A stretch of DNA of 64,000 nucleotides from Thalassotalea algicola (GCF_012932965.1 NZ_JABBXH010000003.1:248001-312000), one strand, 5' to 3'; positions 1 to 8,458 are shown, numbered from the stretch's first letter. Program-made: numbers and translations. The notes: a model not told the origin generated them from the letters alone.

Positions 1-1
1 G

Positions 2-895
2 TTTGTTATGCTAGTGCTAATGGTTATTTTCGTGCTAACCCGCGAAAATGCGATGGCTGGTTTAAGGTTCTTCATTATCCCTGACTTTGACAAAATAACC
101 CCTTCAGTCATTAATGGTGCTCTATCTCAAGCCTTTTTCTCACTATCATTAGGTATGGGGATATTAATTACGTACGGTTCATATATCAGCAATAAAACTG
201 ATATCGTAGGCTCCGCAAAATTAGTAGCAATCACTGATACTGCAGTTGCGTTTACGGCTGGTTTAATGATTTTACCAGCAGTATTTTCATTTAACCCAGA
301 TGTTAATCCTCAAGAGTTAAGCGATAGTTCTGTCAGTTTGATTTTCACTTTTTTACCTAAAATATTCTTGGCACTACAAACCTCACTTGGTTATGTAGCC
401 GCAAGTGGTATTGCCGCATTTTTCTTTATCTTAGTATTCTTCGCAGCAATTACTTCGCTTGTATCAATTATTGAAGTACCGGTTTCTTATTTAGTGACTG
501 AAAAATGTCATTCTCGTAAAAAAGCACTGCGTATTTTAATGATGACTGCTGGTGTATTAACTTTATTTGCTTCTGTGTCGTTTGGAATGGTGAGCTTTTT
601 TACAGAATTTACTAGTTACGCAGGTGGAACGCGTTCGTTCTTTGATGTGGTTTATGATGTGTTCTATGACACTATCTTACCGTTGAATGGTTTGTTACTT
701 TGTTTATTTGTTAGCTACCGCTGGAAGAAGCATAACCTTTCTGAAGAGTTAGCAACAGGTAATGACGGCTATAAAGGTTCGTTGTCTGAGAAGTATATTA
801 ACTTTTCACTAAGTACATTTATTCCAGTTATTTTACTGGGCATTTTCTTAAATACCGTTGCGGTGAAATTCTTTGGTATTAATGTTTTTGGCTAA
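2..895 (+). CDS. Sodium-dependent transporter, NSS (SNF) family, 5'-truncated
   Basis: This is the C-terminal part of an inner-membrane sodium:solute symporter of the neurotransmitter:sodium symporter family, which imports amino acids or related small molecules with Na+. The frame is open to the left edge (codons at 2 and 5 precede the first ATG at 8), so the true start lies outside the window. The visible part has about seven hydrophobic segments. The stretch SLGMGILITYGSY near residues 47-59 is typical of the family around its sixth membrane helix. About 296 residues remain, against a usual length near 450. The substrate cannot be told. A rho-independent terminator follows 16 bases after the stop. 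Confidence 0.85.
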   Translation, partial: FVMLVLMVIFVLTRENAMAGLRFFIIPDFDKITPSVINGALSQAFFSLSLGMGILITYGSYISNKTDIVGSAKLVAITDTAVAFTAGLMILPAVFSFNPDVNPQELSDSSVSLIFTFLPKIFLALQTSLGYVAASGIAAFFFILVFFAAITSLVSIIEVPVSYLVTEKCHSRKKALRILMMTAGVLTLFASVSFGMVSFFTEFTSYAGGTRSFFDVVYDVFYDTILPLNGLLLCLFVSYRWKKHNLSEELATGNDGYKGSLSEKYINFSLSTFIPVILLGIFLNTVAVKFFGINVFG

Positions 896-911
896 ATAGA
901 CTGAGCTAGAG

Positions 912-947
912 AAAAAGGCGCATCGAGTGTATGATGCGCCTTTTTTA
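912..947 (+). terminator. Rho-independent terminator after the NSS transporter
   Basis: The arms GGCGCATC (917-924) and GATGCGCC (933-940) are perfect complements, flanked by an A-run and a T-run. The hairpin contains an in-frame ATG at 927 that would extend the next gene. Its position inside the terminator argues against that start. Confidence 0.85.
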
Positions 948-962
948 TTGTCTGTAATAAAT

Positions 963-1856
963 ATGAAAGAACTCATTCAGCACATTAACTTTAATAACTT
1001 ACAAGAAGCTCAGCGGTTATTTCATGGTCGTGGTCATGCCTACCCAGGCTATGAACAAATCTGTGTTGATTGGTTGTCACCTGTTGTATTAATTACGTTG
1101 TACAAAGAGGAATCATCTGAACACTTGGCGCAACTAGCGTCGCTACTGAATGATAATATCCCCCAATCGACTAGTGTGCAGGTACAACACCGTTGGCAGC
1201 CTAGAGCACCATTTGAACTACTATTAGGTGAAGACGTACGTCAAACACACGCGTTAGAATCTGAGTTGAAATATCATATTGAATTAGGAAATGCGCAAAA
1301 TACTGGGCTGTTTCTTGATATGAAAAATGGCCGAGATTGGGTGCGAGAAAATGCTAAGCAATGCAATGTGCTGAACTTGTTTTCTTATACTTGTGCTTTT
1401 TCTGTTGCTGCAATAGCTGGCGGTGCTCAGCAAGTGGTGAATATTGATTTAAGTAAGGCTTCACTTGCAAAAGGGAGAGAAAATCATCGGCTAAATCAGC
1501 AAGCTACCGACAAGGTTATCTTTCAAGGTGTTGATATTTTTAAGTCGTTTGGTCGATTAAAAAAATTTGGTCCTTATCAAATGGTTATTGTTGATCCTCC
1601 ATCATTTCAAAAAGGCAGCGTAAATATAGAAAAAGACTATGGAAAAATTCTCCGCCGACTACCTGAAATGGTAAGTGATAATGCTAAAGTGATGCTGTGT
1701 TTAAATAACCCTGACTTAACCGAGCAGTTTCTTTTCGACAAAGTGGCAGAGTATTGTCCACAGCTTGAATTTGTTGAGCGCATAGGAACGCCTAAGGTAT
1801 ATCAAGAAGCACAATCAGGCAGAGGCCTGAAAGTACTTGTTTTTTCTTATCAATAA
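963..1856 (+). CDS. Class I SAM-dependent methyltransferase (RlmI/RlmK-like)
   Basis: Predicted S-adenosylmethionine-dependent methyltransferase of 297 residues, related to the catalytic domains of the 23S rRNA methyltransferases RlmI and RlmK. The segment TGLFLDMKNGR (about 113-123) precedes the SAM-binding motif VLNLFSYTCAFS (about 136-147). The catalytic-type motif DPPSF lies near 211-215. It lacks the N-terminal PUA domain of RlmI, so the exact target is uncertain. I place the start at ATG 963 because the upstream in-frame ATG at 927 is inside the terminator hairpin of the preceding gene. It is monocistronic, convergent with the LysE-type gene. Confidence 0.75.
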   Translation: MKELIQHINFNNLQEAQRLFHGRGHAYPGYEQICVDWLSPVVLITLYKEESSEHLAQLASLLNDNIPQSTSVQVQHRWQPRAPFELLLGEDVRQTHALESELKYHIELGNAQNTGLFLDMKNGRDWVRENAKQCNVLNLFSYTCAFSVAAIAGGAQQVVNIDLSKASLAKGRENHRLNQQATDKVIFQGVDIFKSFGRLKKFGPYQMVIVDPPSFQKGSVNIEKDYGKILRRLPEMVSDNAKVMLCLNNPDLTEQFLFDKVAEYCPQLEFVERIGTPKVYQEAQSGRGLKVLVFSYQ

Positions 1857-1867
1857 TTGAAGAAAGG

Positions 1868-2488
1868 CTAATTTAATACCACACGGGCAGCAAGCAGCAC
1901 TAAGAAGCCACCGGTGACTTTATCGATAATGTGGCTGTTTGATTTTAGCTTGTTTAGGATAGGACCTCGTGTCAGCATAAAGGTTACTAAGCAGTACCAA
2001 AGTGCATCGATAATGCCAACCGTAGCTGTCATAATCACTTTTTGAGCGTTACTCGCATTAGCATCAACAAATTGGCTGAATAAGGCTAAAAAGAATATGG
2101 CTAATTTAGGGTTTAAAAACGCAATAAGAAAGCCATTGCGCCACCCATTGACAGTTTCTGAATTTGTCGCTTCTTGCTCGTTATCAGCTAGATCAAGTTG
2201 TTGTTTTTTACTCATTAACGCAGTAACGCCAAGATAAAGTAAAAAAGCGGCACCAGCGTATTGGATAAATGAAAACAGAATAGGCGATTGTACAAGAATG
2301 ATGCCAATACCTGTTGTTGTGATACCAGCATATAAAGCTACACCCAGACCGTGACTTATTGAGCTGGCATAACCGGCTTTAGCTCCACCAGTTAATGTAT
2401 TTTTAACGACTAGGGCTAGGCTTGGGCCTGGAGAAAGTGCACCCATAATACAGATCGCTACTAGCGACAGCCATAAATGTAATTCCAT
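1868..2488 (-). CDS. LysE/RhtB family amino-acid exporter
   Basis: Inner-membrane exporter of the LysE/RhtB family, which removes excess amino acids or homoserine lactone-like compounds. The 206-residue length is typical. The family signature GALSPGPSLALV is at residues 16-27, and an NPK motif at 126-128 precedes another membrane helix. About six hydrophobic segments are visible. Its ATG overlaps the stop codon of the upstream DNA ligase gene by one base (TAATG), so the two are probably translationally coupled. The substrate cannot be assigned, and no functional link to the ligase is obvious. Confidence 0.85.
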   Translation of the reverse strand: MELHLWLSLVAICIMGALSPGPSLALVVKNTLTGGAKAGYASSISHGLGVALYAGITTTGIGIILVQSPILFSFIQYAGAAFLLYLGVTALMSKKQQLDLADNEQEATNSETVNGWRNGFLIAFLNPKLAIFFLALFSQFVDANASNAQKVIMTATVGIIDALWYCLVTFMLTRGPILNKLKSNSHIIDKVTGGFLVLLAARVVLN

Positions 2489-3339
2489 TAATCTACCTTT
2501 GCGAGTTGTCTAATTCGAAGAAAGCTTGCGAATCTTGGCACACCTTTACTTGTTTTGCCACTGTATTTGTAGGTGATTATACTGCCTATAGGTGGTGGAT
2601 TTTCCCTTTCTACATCGCTAAAACCGGAACCAACTTTAAATATCAATCCATCATTTGTTTTAACTCTAAGTGCACCTAGCTTGTTTAAGTATTTTCCTTT
2701 ACCTGGTAGATGAGCAATCACCAATGCTTCAGCATCATAAAACGGCTTAAGCTTCATAACATTGCGACTTCTTCCTTGTTTATAATAAGCCTGTGCTTTA
2801 TGCAGCATAAGCCCTTCACCTCCAGCGCTAGTTGTTATTTCTAGCCATTTACCTAACTGTGCATTATCAGTAACTCGATATTGTTCAATCATCTGAAGGT
2901 GACGATTATTAGCGTTTAATACAATATTTCTCATACTTGTTATTCGTTCTGAGAAGTTACCTTTGTGGGTGGGTATGTCAAATAACATAAACTTCACTTT
3001 CTGCCATTCGTAATCTTTAGCCTGCATTTTATTGGCGATTGCTGCTATTTGTTCAAACTGGCCTCGATTTATCCAAAGTTCACCTTCTAATGCTTTATTT
3101 GGCCAGTTCTTAGTAAAGAAAGTAGGTAGGTTTATACGATGGCCTCTACGGGTATACATTTGGCTGCCATCCCAATAGCCTCTAACGCCATCGAGTTTTT
3201 CACTAACCCAGTATTGGTTAAAGTCAGCTTCTTGTTGGTAAGTCGTTGCCAATTGAATATTTAAAGGATTATTTTCTGCGGCAGTTGTTATAGGCGAGGC
3301 TATGGTAAAGGCCAATATTAATAACCAAAATATGTGCAT
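2488..3339 (-). CDS. ligE: Periplasmic ATP-dependent DNA ligase (LigE type)
   Basis: Small ATP-dependent DNA ligase of 283 residues that seals nicks after forming a lysyl-AMP intermediate. Motif I is EKLDGVRG, with Lys48 as the adenylated residue. Motif III lies in EGELWINRG near 106-114, motif IV in GEGLMLHK, and motif V is VMKLKP. The C-terminal OB-fold is short, giving a minimal ligase. Residues 1-21 form a signal peptide ending near TTAAENN, so the enzyme should act in the periplasm. Such exported minimal ligases (LigE) are known from several proteobacteria and have been linked to DNA uptake or extracellular DNA. No competence gene lies next to it. It is the first gene of a two-gene unit with the LysE-type exporter. 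Confidence 0.85.
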   Translation of the reverse strand: MHIFWLLILAFTIASPITTAAENNPLNIQLATTYQQEADFNQYWVSEKLDGVRGYWDGSQMYTRRGHRINLPTFFTKNWPNKALEGELWINRGQFEQIAAIANKMQAKDYEWQKVKFMLFDIPTHKGNFSERITSMRNIVLNANNRHLQMIEQYRVTDNAQLGKWLEITTSAGGEGLMLHKAQAYYKQGRSRNVMKLKPFYDAEALVIAHLPGKGKYLNKLGALRVKTNDGLIFKVGSGFSDVERENPPPIGSIITYKYSGKTSKGVPRFASFLRIRQLAKVD

Positions 3340-3471
3340 TGATTGTTCCTCATTAGCTTGATGATATCCTTATCACTAGCTATAGGTTAGAAGAAAAGTG
3401 CGATATTTCAAGGCTGTACTATACTTTAGGCGGTATTATCTGGAACCAACCAAAAGGCTAAGGACAGTCAA

Positions 3472-3690
3472 ATGTATTTAAAAACGTATACGCTCATCTT
3501 TATTGTTTTCTATTGCGTTAGCGCTATGGCTAATGCAGCAAAATGTGACAAGTACAAAACCAAGCTAGAGAAAATTCAGAGCCAACAGCGCCTCGCAAAT
3601 AGTGTTAAAAAGAGTAACAAGCTTAAAGAACGTGAACTTAAAGCGTTCAAAAAGTGGCGTAAATGCCAACAAGGAAAATTAAAAAAGTAA
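3472..3690 (+). CDS. Small secreted basic protein, unknown function
   Basis: I do not recognise this 72-residue protein. Residues 1-22 form a clear signal peptide ending in AMANA. The mature part is about 50 residues, rich in lysine, with only two cysteines (CDKY near the start and KCQQ near the end) bracketing a predicted helix. The cysteines could form one disulfide in the periplasm, making a small helical hairpin. It is divergent from the DNA ligase gene and has no obvious partner. Confidence 0.55.
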   Translation: MYLKTYTLIFIVFYCVSAMANAAKCDKYKTKLEKIQSQQRLANSVKKSNKLKERELKAFKKWRKCQQGKLKK

Positions 3691-3813
3691 CCAAATGTTA
3701 TGTTTTTTAACCAAAATAAATCAAAGGTAATTTGTAATGCATTGAAAAATATAAACTAAATATATTGGCGTTGTCTTTGCTTTATTCCTTTTGTTTTAAC
3801 AAGAGGGAAGTGT

Positions 3814-4053
3814 ATGTCGTCGCAAATTAGAAAGCTCATGATCACGATTGTTGGTGGATTCTTAGCGTTTATTGGTGTGGTATTTATACTCGTGCCAGGA
3901 CCCGCATTCTTATTTTTGCCAATTGGTTTAGCAGTGCTTAGTTTAGAATATCCTTTGGCCAAAGACTGGCTAAGAAAGAGTCAGCGTTGGATGAGAACAG
4001 GTGCGGTGAAAATGGACGCTTGGGTAAGTCGTTTAAGAAGGCGTAAAAAATAA
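3814..4053 (+). CDS. PGPGW-type small membrane protein
   Basis: This 79-residue inner-membrane protein has two hydrophobic segments (about 8-28 and 31-45). The motif LVPGPAFLFLPIGLAVLS joins them, as in the PGPGW family of putative transmembrane proteins. The C-terminus is strongly basic and ends in RRRKK, so it probably lies in the cytoplasm. A purine-rich ribosome binding site (AGAGGGAAG) supports ATG 3814. The family has no firmly known function. Confidence 0.65.
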   Translation: MSSQIRKLMITIVGGFLAFIGVVFILVPGPAFLFLPIGLAVLSLEYPLAKDWLRKSQRWMRTGAVKMDAWVSRLRRRKK

Positions 4054-4117
4054 GGTCGATAATCACTAGGAGAACTACCGACCTTAGGAGAATTTGATTG
4101 CTAGTTATATACGCAAG

Positions 4118-4831
4118 CTAAGCAGCGTGGTGATAACTGGCTTTTGAGGCCATGTATTCTTCACTAATTTTACTGATCGTGTCGCTGCAATATGGGCGGA
4201 GTCCGCTCAGTACCATATGTTTTTCACCACGGCCAATCTGTTTACCATCACTGAATAGGTTGAAGGCTAAACATGCATTGCCGCGCTTACCGTCAATAGT
4301 GAGTGTTGATTCAGATAGTTCAAGCGAAACATCTTCGGCACTAATATCAAACATTTCAATACTCATGCTTTCATACATTACCATTGGTCTCGCTGGGTTA
4401 ATCATGACATCATTTTTTGCCATTAGGTCACATAAAATATGTGGGAATGTATGCCCAGAAAATCCAACGTAAGCTTTAATAAGAGACTCTATTAGTGTCG
4501 TGTTTTTGGTGCACGTGCCTTGAGAGTTAATTGTTAGGTATTGTTTTTCATTAGCATCGGTAATGACATCTTCGTTGGTAAGTTGCTCGGGAAAATTTAG
4601 GGCGATGCCATCGGTAACCATACCCGAAAATTTAAATGCCATTTTTTCACATAAGCCGGCTTTATTTAAGATTACAGCAAATAATAAGTCGCCAGGAACA
4701 CAGAAACGCTTAGCATCTACGTTATGTAATGGATTGAAGTCATCAGCAATTTGTTTAGCGAAATCACTTGCTTGTTTGCGTGTAAACTCCACTTTATTAT
4801 CAATTTGATTGAAAAACTTTTCTACGAACAT
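4118..4831 (-). CDS. DUF3581 family protein (hotdog-like)
   Basis: Cytoplasmic protein of 237 residues resembling the DUF3581 family found in Shewanella and relatives. Near residues 30-50 the stretch DDFNPLHNVDAKRFCVPGD recalls the D-x-NP-x-H pattern of MaoC-like hotdog dehydratases, so an acyl-thioester-related role is possible. No experimental function is known to me. It is monocistronic, with a candidate promoter just upstream (4864-4892). Confidence 0.65.
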   Translation of the reverse strand: MFVEKFFNQIDNKVEFTRKQASDFAKQIADDFNPLHNVDAKRFCVPGDLLFAVILNKAGLCEKMAFKFSGMVTDGIALNFPEQLTNEDVITDANEKQYLTINSQGTCTKNTTLIESLIKAYVGFSGHTFPHILCDLMAKNDVMINPARPMVMYESMSIEMFDISAEDVSLELSESTLTIDGKRGNACLAFNLFSDGKQIGRGEKHMVLSGLRPYCSDTISKISEEYMASKASYHHAA

Positions 4832-4863
4832 AAATTAACCACTTAGATCTTAAATCGGCGCGC

Positions 4864-4892
4864 ATTCTATCAGGTGTTGTTGTATAAATCTA
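4864..4892 (-). promoter_or_regulatory. Candidate sigma-70 promoter of the DUF3581 gene
   Basis: On the minus strand, TAGATT (4892-4887) and TAGAAT (4869-4864) are separated by exactly 17 bases. They are followed by a GC-rich stretch (GCGCGCC) where the discriminator would be. The start codon follows about 33 bases further on. The -35 match is weak. Confidence 0.4.
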
Positions 4893-4948
4893 AAGCAGAA
4901 TGACAAAGCAGACCAGTAAAAATAAGGCTTGAGCGTACAGGTGTAGTG

Positions 4949-5233
4949 CTAACTCTCTTTCGAATCATTATAGTTGGCGACTAATTTTTCTTTTTGTAGT
5001 TTTGAAAGTTTTTTAATGGCGTATTCTCGTTGATAAGCAAGCTTTTTATTGTCGCAAACCTCTTGATATGCGAGTGTTACCGGACGCCTTACGCGTGTAT
5101 ACTTAGCGGCAAGGGTATTTGATTGATTATGTTCGTCTACTCGTCGACTTACATCTATTGTCACACCACAATAAAGGCTATTGTCTATACATCGTAATAA
5201 GTATACGTACCACTGTTGTGACATTTTTATCAT
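4949..5233 (-). CDS. GIY-YIG nuclease superfamily protein (UPF0213/YhbQ type)
   Basis: Small single-domain GIY-YIG protein of 94 residues. The motif WYVYLLRC (8-15) followed by YCGVT (21-25) corresponds to the GIY and YIG elements. An Arg (30/31) and a conserved Glu in YQREYAIKK complete the expected active-site layout. UPF0213 members such as YhbQ have been linked to DNA processing, but the role here is not known. The start could also be the Met at 5224, which gives the usual short leader before WYVYLL. It is divergent from arfB, with about 20 bases between starts. Confidence 0.8.
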   Translation of the reverse strand: MIKMSQQWYVYLLRCIDNSLYCGVTIDVSRRVDEHNQSNTLAAKYTRVRRPVTLAYQEVCDNKKLAYQREYAIKKLSKLQKEKLVANYNDSKES

Positions 5234-5249
5234 TATATTGGAGTTAATT

Positions 5250-5672
5250 GTGGAAGATATTATTGAAGTTGATCGCTATTGTCACCTGCGAATCAGTGAT
5301 ATAGAGTTTTCTGCGATCCGAGCACAGGGTGCAGGTGGTCAACACGTAAATAAAACTTCAACTGCGATACATCTTAGATTTAATATTCAAGCGTCTCAAC
5401 TACCGGATAAGACCAAACAAAGGTTATTCGAGATAAAGGACCAACGATTGTCAAAAGACGGTGTTATTATCATTAAGTCACAAGATAGTAGAAGTCAGGA
5501 ACAAAACAAGCTTGACGCTATCCAAAAGCTAGTGAAGTTAATTCAAAGTGCAAATAAGGTTCAGAAAGTTAGAAGGGCGACTAAGCCGACAAAATCTTCT
5601 ATAAAGAAACGCTTGGAAAGCAAAAGTAATCGTAAGCAGTTAAAACAACAACGAAAAAGAGTCGTGATATAG
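5250..5672 (+). CDS. arfB: Alternative ribosome-rescue factor ArfB (peptidyl-tRNA hydrolase)
   Basis: ArfB (YaeJ) rescues stalled ribosomes by entering the empty mRNA channel and hydrolysing peptidyl-tRNA. The 140-residue product contains the catalytic GGQ motif at 29-31, within AQGAGGQHVNKTSTA. It has the long basic C-terminal tail, ending QQRKRVVI, that inserts into the mRNA entry channel. I chose GTG 5250 because a GGAG sequence lies six bases upstream and the result matches the 140-residue length of the E. coli protein. The longer open frame starts inside the divergent gene. It is followed after 7 bases by the DUF2797 gene, probably co-transcribed. Confidence 0.9.
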   Translation: MEDIIEVDRYCHLRISDIEFSAIRAQGAGGQHVNKTSTAIHLRFNIQASQLPDKTKQRLFEIKDQRLSKDGVIIIKSQDSRSQEQNKLDAIQKLVKLIQSANKVQKVRRATKPTKSSIKKRLESKSNRKQLKQQRKRVVI

Positions 5673-5679
5673 AGGGCAC

Positions 5680-6510
5680 ATGAGTACAGAAATTGGCGCA
5701 TTAAGCAAAATGAAGGCGCAACGTTTAGACAATGGAGAGATTCAATATCAACTACCTATTGGTGATCAACGTATTGAACTGAACCCGTTAATTGGCAAGG
5801 AATTGACGCTGATTTATCACAATGAGATACGCTGTTGTCATTGCAATAGAAAAACTAAAAAGAGTTACTCTCAAGGTTATTGCTATCCATGCATGCAAAA
5901 ACTAGCGCAATGTGACATGTGCATTATGAAACCCGAAACATGCCATTTTGAGCAAGGTACATGTCGAGAGCCTAGCTGGGGGGAAAGCAATTGTATGATC
6001 CCTCACTACGTTTATCTTGCTAATACATCAGGCTTAAAAGTTGGAATTACTCGTCATACACAATTACCTACTCGATGGATTGATCAAGGGGCAACTCAGG
6101 CCTTGCCTATTTTTAAAGTAAGCACTCGATTGCAGTCAGGCTTAGTGGAAATTGCATTAGCAAAATTTATCGCAGATAAGACTAATTGGCGAGCAATGTT
6201 AAAAGGTAGTGCTAATGCAATTGATCTCAAGCAAAAAGCTAATGAGTTGGTACCTGAAATAGATGCAGCATTAGCCGATATTCGCTTGAAGTATGGTGAA
6301 GAATCGGTTGAGCTTCTAGATGAGCCTGTGGTAGATTTGCATTACCCTGTTATGCAGTATTTAGATAAAATAAGCTCCTTTAATTTTGATAAGCAGCCGA
6401 TCATCTCGGGTACCTTGCTTGGTATTAAAGGGCAGTATTTAATTTTTAATACGGGTGTGATTAATATGAGAAAATTTACCTCATATCATATAAGTGCAGA
6501 TTTTAATTAA
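5680..6510 (+). CDS. DUF2797 protein with zinc-finger cysteines and a GIY-YIG-like segment
   Basis: Protein of 276 residues resembling the DUF2797 family. Two cysteine clusters, C52/C53/C55 with C68/C71 and C78/C81 with C88/C95, look like zinc-binding knuckles. They are followed by HYVYLANTSGLKVGITR (109-125), which resembles the GIY-YIG core. This suggests a nucleic-acid-binding or nuclease-like protein, but the catalytic residues are not confirmed by eye. It lies 7 bases after arfB in the same direction, so a link to translation or nucleic-acid handling is possible by context only. Confidence 0.7.
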   Translation: MSTEIGALSKMKAQRLDNGEIQYQLPIGDQRIELNPLIGKELTLIYHNEIRCCHCNRKTKKSYSQGYCYPCMQKLAQCDMCIMKPETCHFEQGTCREPSWGESNCMIPHYVYLANTSGLKVGITRHTQLPTRWIDQGATQALPIFKVSTRLQSGLVEIALAKFIADKTNWRAMLKGSANAIDLKQKANELVPEIDAALADIRLKYGEESVELLDEPVVDLHYPVMQYLDKISSFNFDKQPIISGTLLGIKGQYLIFNTGVINMRKFTSYHISADFN

Positions 6511-6668
6511 AAATTCTTGTTTTTTATTGATTGCTACTATAATTGCTGTAATGGACCTTGCTGTTCAACCAGTCGCTTTTTTTGCAATGTAGTTGGTTGA
6601 TAAAAAACTAGTTTTTATTTTTCTAAACGAAACACCAGCATTATTGAGTTAGATTAGGATCGCATTGT

Positions 6669-7514
6669 ATGAAAGCTGTGGAATACGCCGAAAAAGCGAA
6701 TGAGATTTTTGTTTTATCAGATTCGTTTTTACGTATTAAAGAATTGATAGACGATGAAACTTCAACAATAGATGATATTGCTGAGGTCATTCTTATTGAT
6801 CCTGCGTTAGCGGCGACAGTGCTCAAACTAGCTAATAGCTCTTTTTTCAATTACCCAGGAAAAATAGATACTGTTTCTAAAGCCGTATTGGTTTTAGGGA
6901 TCACTGAAGTTTATAACTTGGTAATTGCTTACTTTACTGGTGAAGCATTTAAGTCGTTAGATGCAGATAGTGCCTTTTTGGAAGACTATTGGGAGTCTAG
7001 CGTTGATGCGGCGTTGCTAATTAAAGCGCTGGGCGAATTACTTGATGTACCCAATGCCGAACGTTTGTTTATTTTAGGGTTGCTTCATAACTTAGGTGAA
7101 TTAGTTGTAAAACAGTTTTTACCTGAAGCTATTGACGTTTGCCAAGTGAGTAATTTAAATCAATTACCTTGGGAAGTTCAGAAGGAAAAGATCGGCTTTA
7201 CCTATGGTGAATGTACAGCGGAACTGCTAAAAATTTGGCAATTACCATTTTCTTTAATAGAGCCAATTCGATACCAAGATGACGATAATCTTCCTGAATT
7301 ACCACCTGAAACTCGAATGTTATATCTGGCTAAACGTGTAATGTGGCACAACGGTAAATTTCCAAGAGAGCCTTTAGCTAAATTGATTTCTGATGAAGAA
7401 TTGGAAGAGTTAGGTGCTACCCATCATATGATTAATTCTGCAGTTAACTACTGTAATATGGAACGTTTAAGTGTGTTATCAGTGTTAAAGCCCAGTTCAT
7501 TAATGATTTATTAA
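6669..7514 (+). CDS. HDOD domain signalling protein
   Basis: Cytoplasmic protein of 281 residues made almost entirely of one HDOD domain (about 15-215), a catalytically silent relative of HD phosphohydrolases used in bacterial signalling. The segment LIDPALAATVLKLANSSFF near 43-61 is the typical HDOD helix pair, and LLHNLGELV is the degenerate HD-like region. No attached output domain is visible. It is monocistronic and ends at a terminator shared with the potassium channel gene. HDOD proteins often act in cyclic-di-GMP, motility or chemotaxis networks, and several cyclic-di-GMP genes occur later in the window. Confidence 0.85.
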   Translation: MKAVEYAEKANEIFVLSDSFLRIKELIDDETSTIDDIAEVILIDPALAATVLKLANSSFFNYPGKIDTVSKAVLVLGITEVYNLVIAYFTGEAFKSLDADSAFLEDYWESSVDAALLIKALGELLDVPNAERLFILGLLHNLGELVVKQFLPEAIDVCQVSNLNQLPWEVQKEKIGFTYGECTAELLKIWQLPFSLIEPIRYQDDDNLPELPPETRMLYLAKRVMWHNGKFPREPLAKLISDEELEELGATHHMINSAVNYCNMERLSVLSVLKPSSLMIY

Positions 7515-7528
7515 AATTAAAATAATTA

Positions 7529-7558
7529 TAAAAAAGTCAGCAATAGCTGGCTTTTTTA
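7529..7558. terminator. Bidirectional terminator between the HDOD and channel genes
   Basis: The arms GTCAGC (7536-7541) and GCTGGC (7546-7551) pair with one G-T wobble around an AATA loop. A-runs and T-runs flank the stem on both sides, so it can end both convergent transcripts. Confidence 0.8.
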
Positions 7559-7605
7559 TTGCTTTTTATAAGATAGATTTCGTAACTGCAAAAGTTAACA
7601 AGAAA

Positions 7606-8298
7606 TTAGGACGTTGAATTATTGCCATTTTGGTGAGGGCTCTTTCTTGAACTAACTAGACTGGCAACCAATACAGCTAAATAAAATTGTCCGAAAACTG
7701 CTTGGAAATAAACTAAGAAGCGTGTAATTGGTAGGTTTGGTGATATATCCCCAAACCCTAACGTTGTTAATGTAACAAAGGAAAAATAAACAAAATCAGG
7801 AAATGCTATATACCATTGGGTGGCTTCAGGCATTCCATTAAATGCTTGGCCGAAATATAGTTGAGATAAGGTATAAAGTAATGCCCAAATCAATCCAAGT
7901 AGCATATAGAGACAAATAGCACCTAGTATTTTGTTGCCATTGATCTCTCCAGAAAAAATAACTTGTCGGGCTGTTTGGTAGGCGGTACTAACAAAAAATA
8001 TAAGCATTAAAATTAGGTGTGTAAATTCTAACCCGAACTCGTCAAGATAAAACCCTGCAAAAGAAGTTAATATAATAGCTACTGGAAATATAAAGGCCTT
8101 AGCTAATAAAAACTCATCTTTTTTTATCCCCCAAACAGCTACAAGTAAGGTGATTACAGTTGTAGATTGAACAAAGCGTTGTGCCGAAGGTTCAAAAAAT
8201 TGCTGAGCAATTGCTGTACTTAATAGTAATAAAACTAGCGCAAATGTTAGATAGATAAAATTGTCGTGATGACTAATTCTTTTTAAATGGGCGCGCAT
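7606..8298 (-). CDS. Potassium channel family protein
   Basis: Inner-membrane ion channel subunit of 230 residues. The C-terminal half carries a pore loop and the K+ selectivity filter TLGFGD (179-184) between two membrane helices, as in the Ion_trans_2 family. The N-terminal half adds about four hydrophobic segments, giving a six-helix layout without the arginine-rich voltage sensor. There is no cytoplasmic RCK/TrkA domain; the protein ends about 20 residues after the last helix. The gene is monocistronic and divergent from glnK. Confidence 0.85.
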   Translation of the reverse strand: MRAHLKRISHHDNFIYLTFALVLLLLSTAIAQQFFEPSAQRFVQSTTVITLLVAVWGIKKDEFLLAKAFIFPVAIILTSFAGFYLDEFGLEFTHLILMLIFFVSTAYQTARQVIFSGEINGNKILGAICLYMLLGLIWALLYTLSQLYFGQAFNGMPEATQWYIAFPDFVYFSFVTLTTLGFGDISPNLPITRFLVYFQAVFGQFYLAVLVASLVSSRKSPHQNGNNSTS

Positions 8299-8409
8299 TG
8301 TAAGCCTTAGCCTTTACCGCTTTCTCATTATTGTTGACAACAATTTAACGAATATTACTGATAAAAACAAAACTATTATTGTGCCAATATTGTGCTGCTC
8401 TAGATTGGC

Positions 8410-8458
8410 GCACTGTTTCGATGCGAACAAAAAATAAATGCGCACCAACTTGGTGCGC
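8410..8458 (+). promoter_or_regulatory. Two NtrC-like enhancer sites upstream of glnK
   Basis: A perfect 9-bp inverted repeat at 8440-8458 contains GCACC-N5-GGTGC, matching the NtrC operator pattern. A second, imperfect site GCAC-N7-ATGC lies at 8410-8424. Their centres (8449 and 8417) are 32 bp apart, about three helical turns, the same spacing as the paired NtrC sites at E. coli glnA. They lie near -98 and -130 relative to the predicted sigma-54 start. Confidence 0.75.

Noticed and set aside
927-962. Upstream ATG that would add 12 residues to the methyltransferase
   Set aside because: It lies inside the terminator hairpin of the previous gene, and the next in-frame ATG (963) fits better.
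5181-5249. N-terminal extension of arfB
   Set aside because: It overlaps the divergent GIY-YIG gene and lacks a ribosome binding site; GTG 5250 has one and gives the family length.
8285-8300. TACAAT followed by GCGCGCC on the minus strand at the channel start, resembling a -10 plus discriminator
   Set aside because: No -35 element is present at the right distance, and no alternative downstream start exists for the channel gene.
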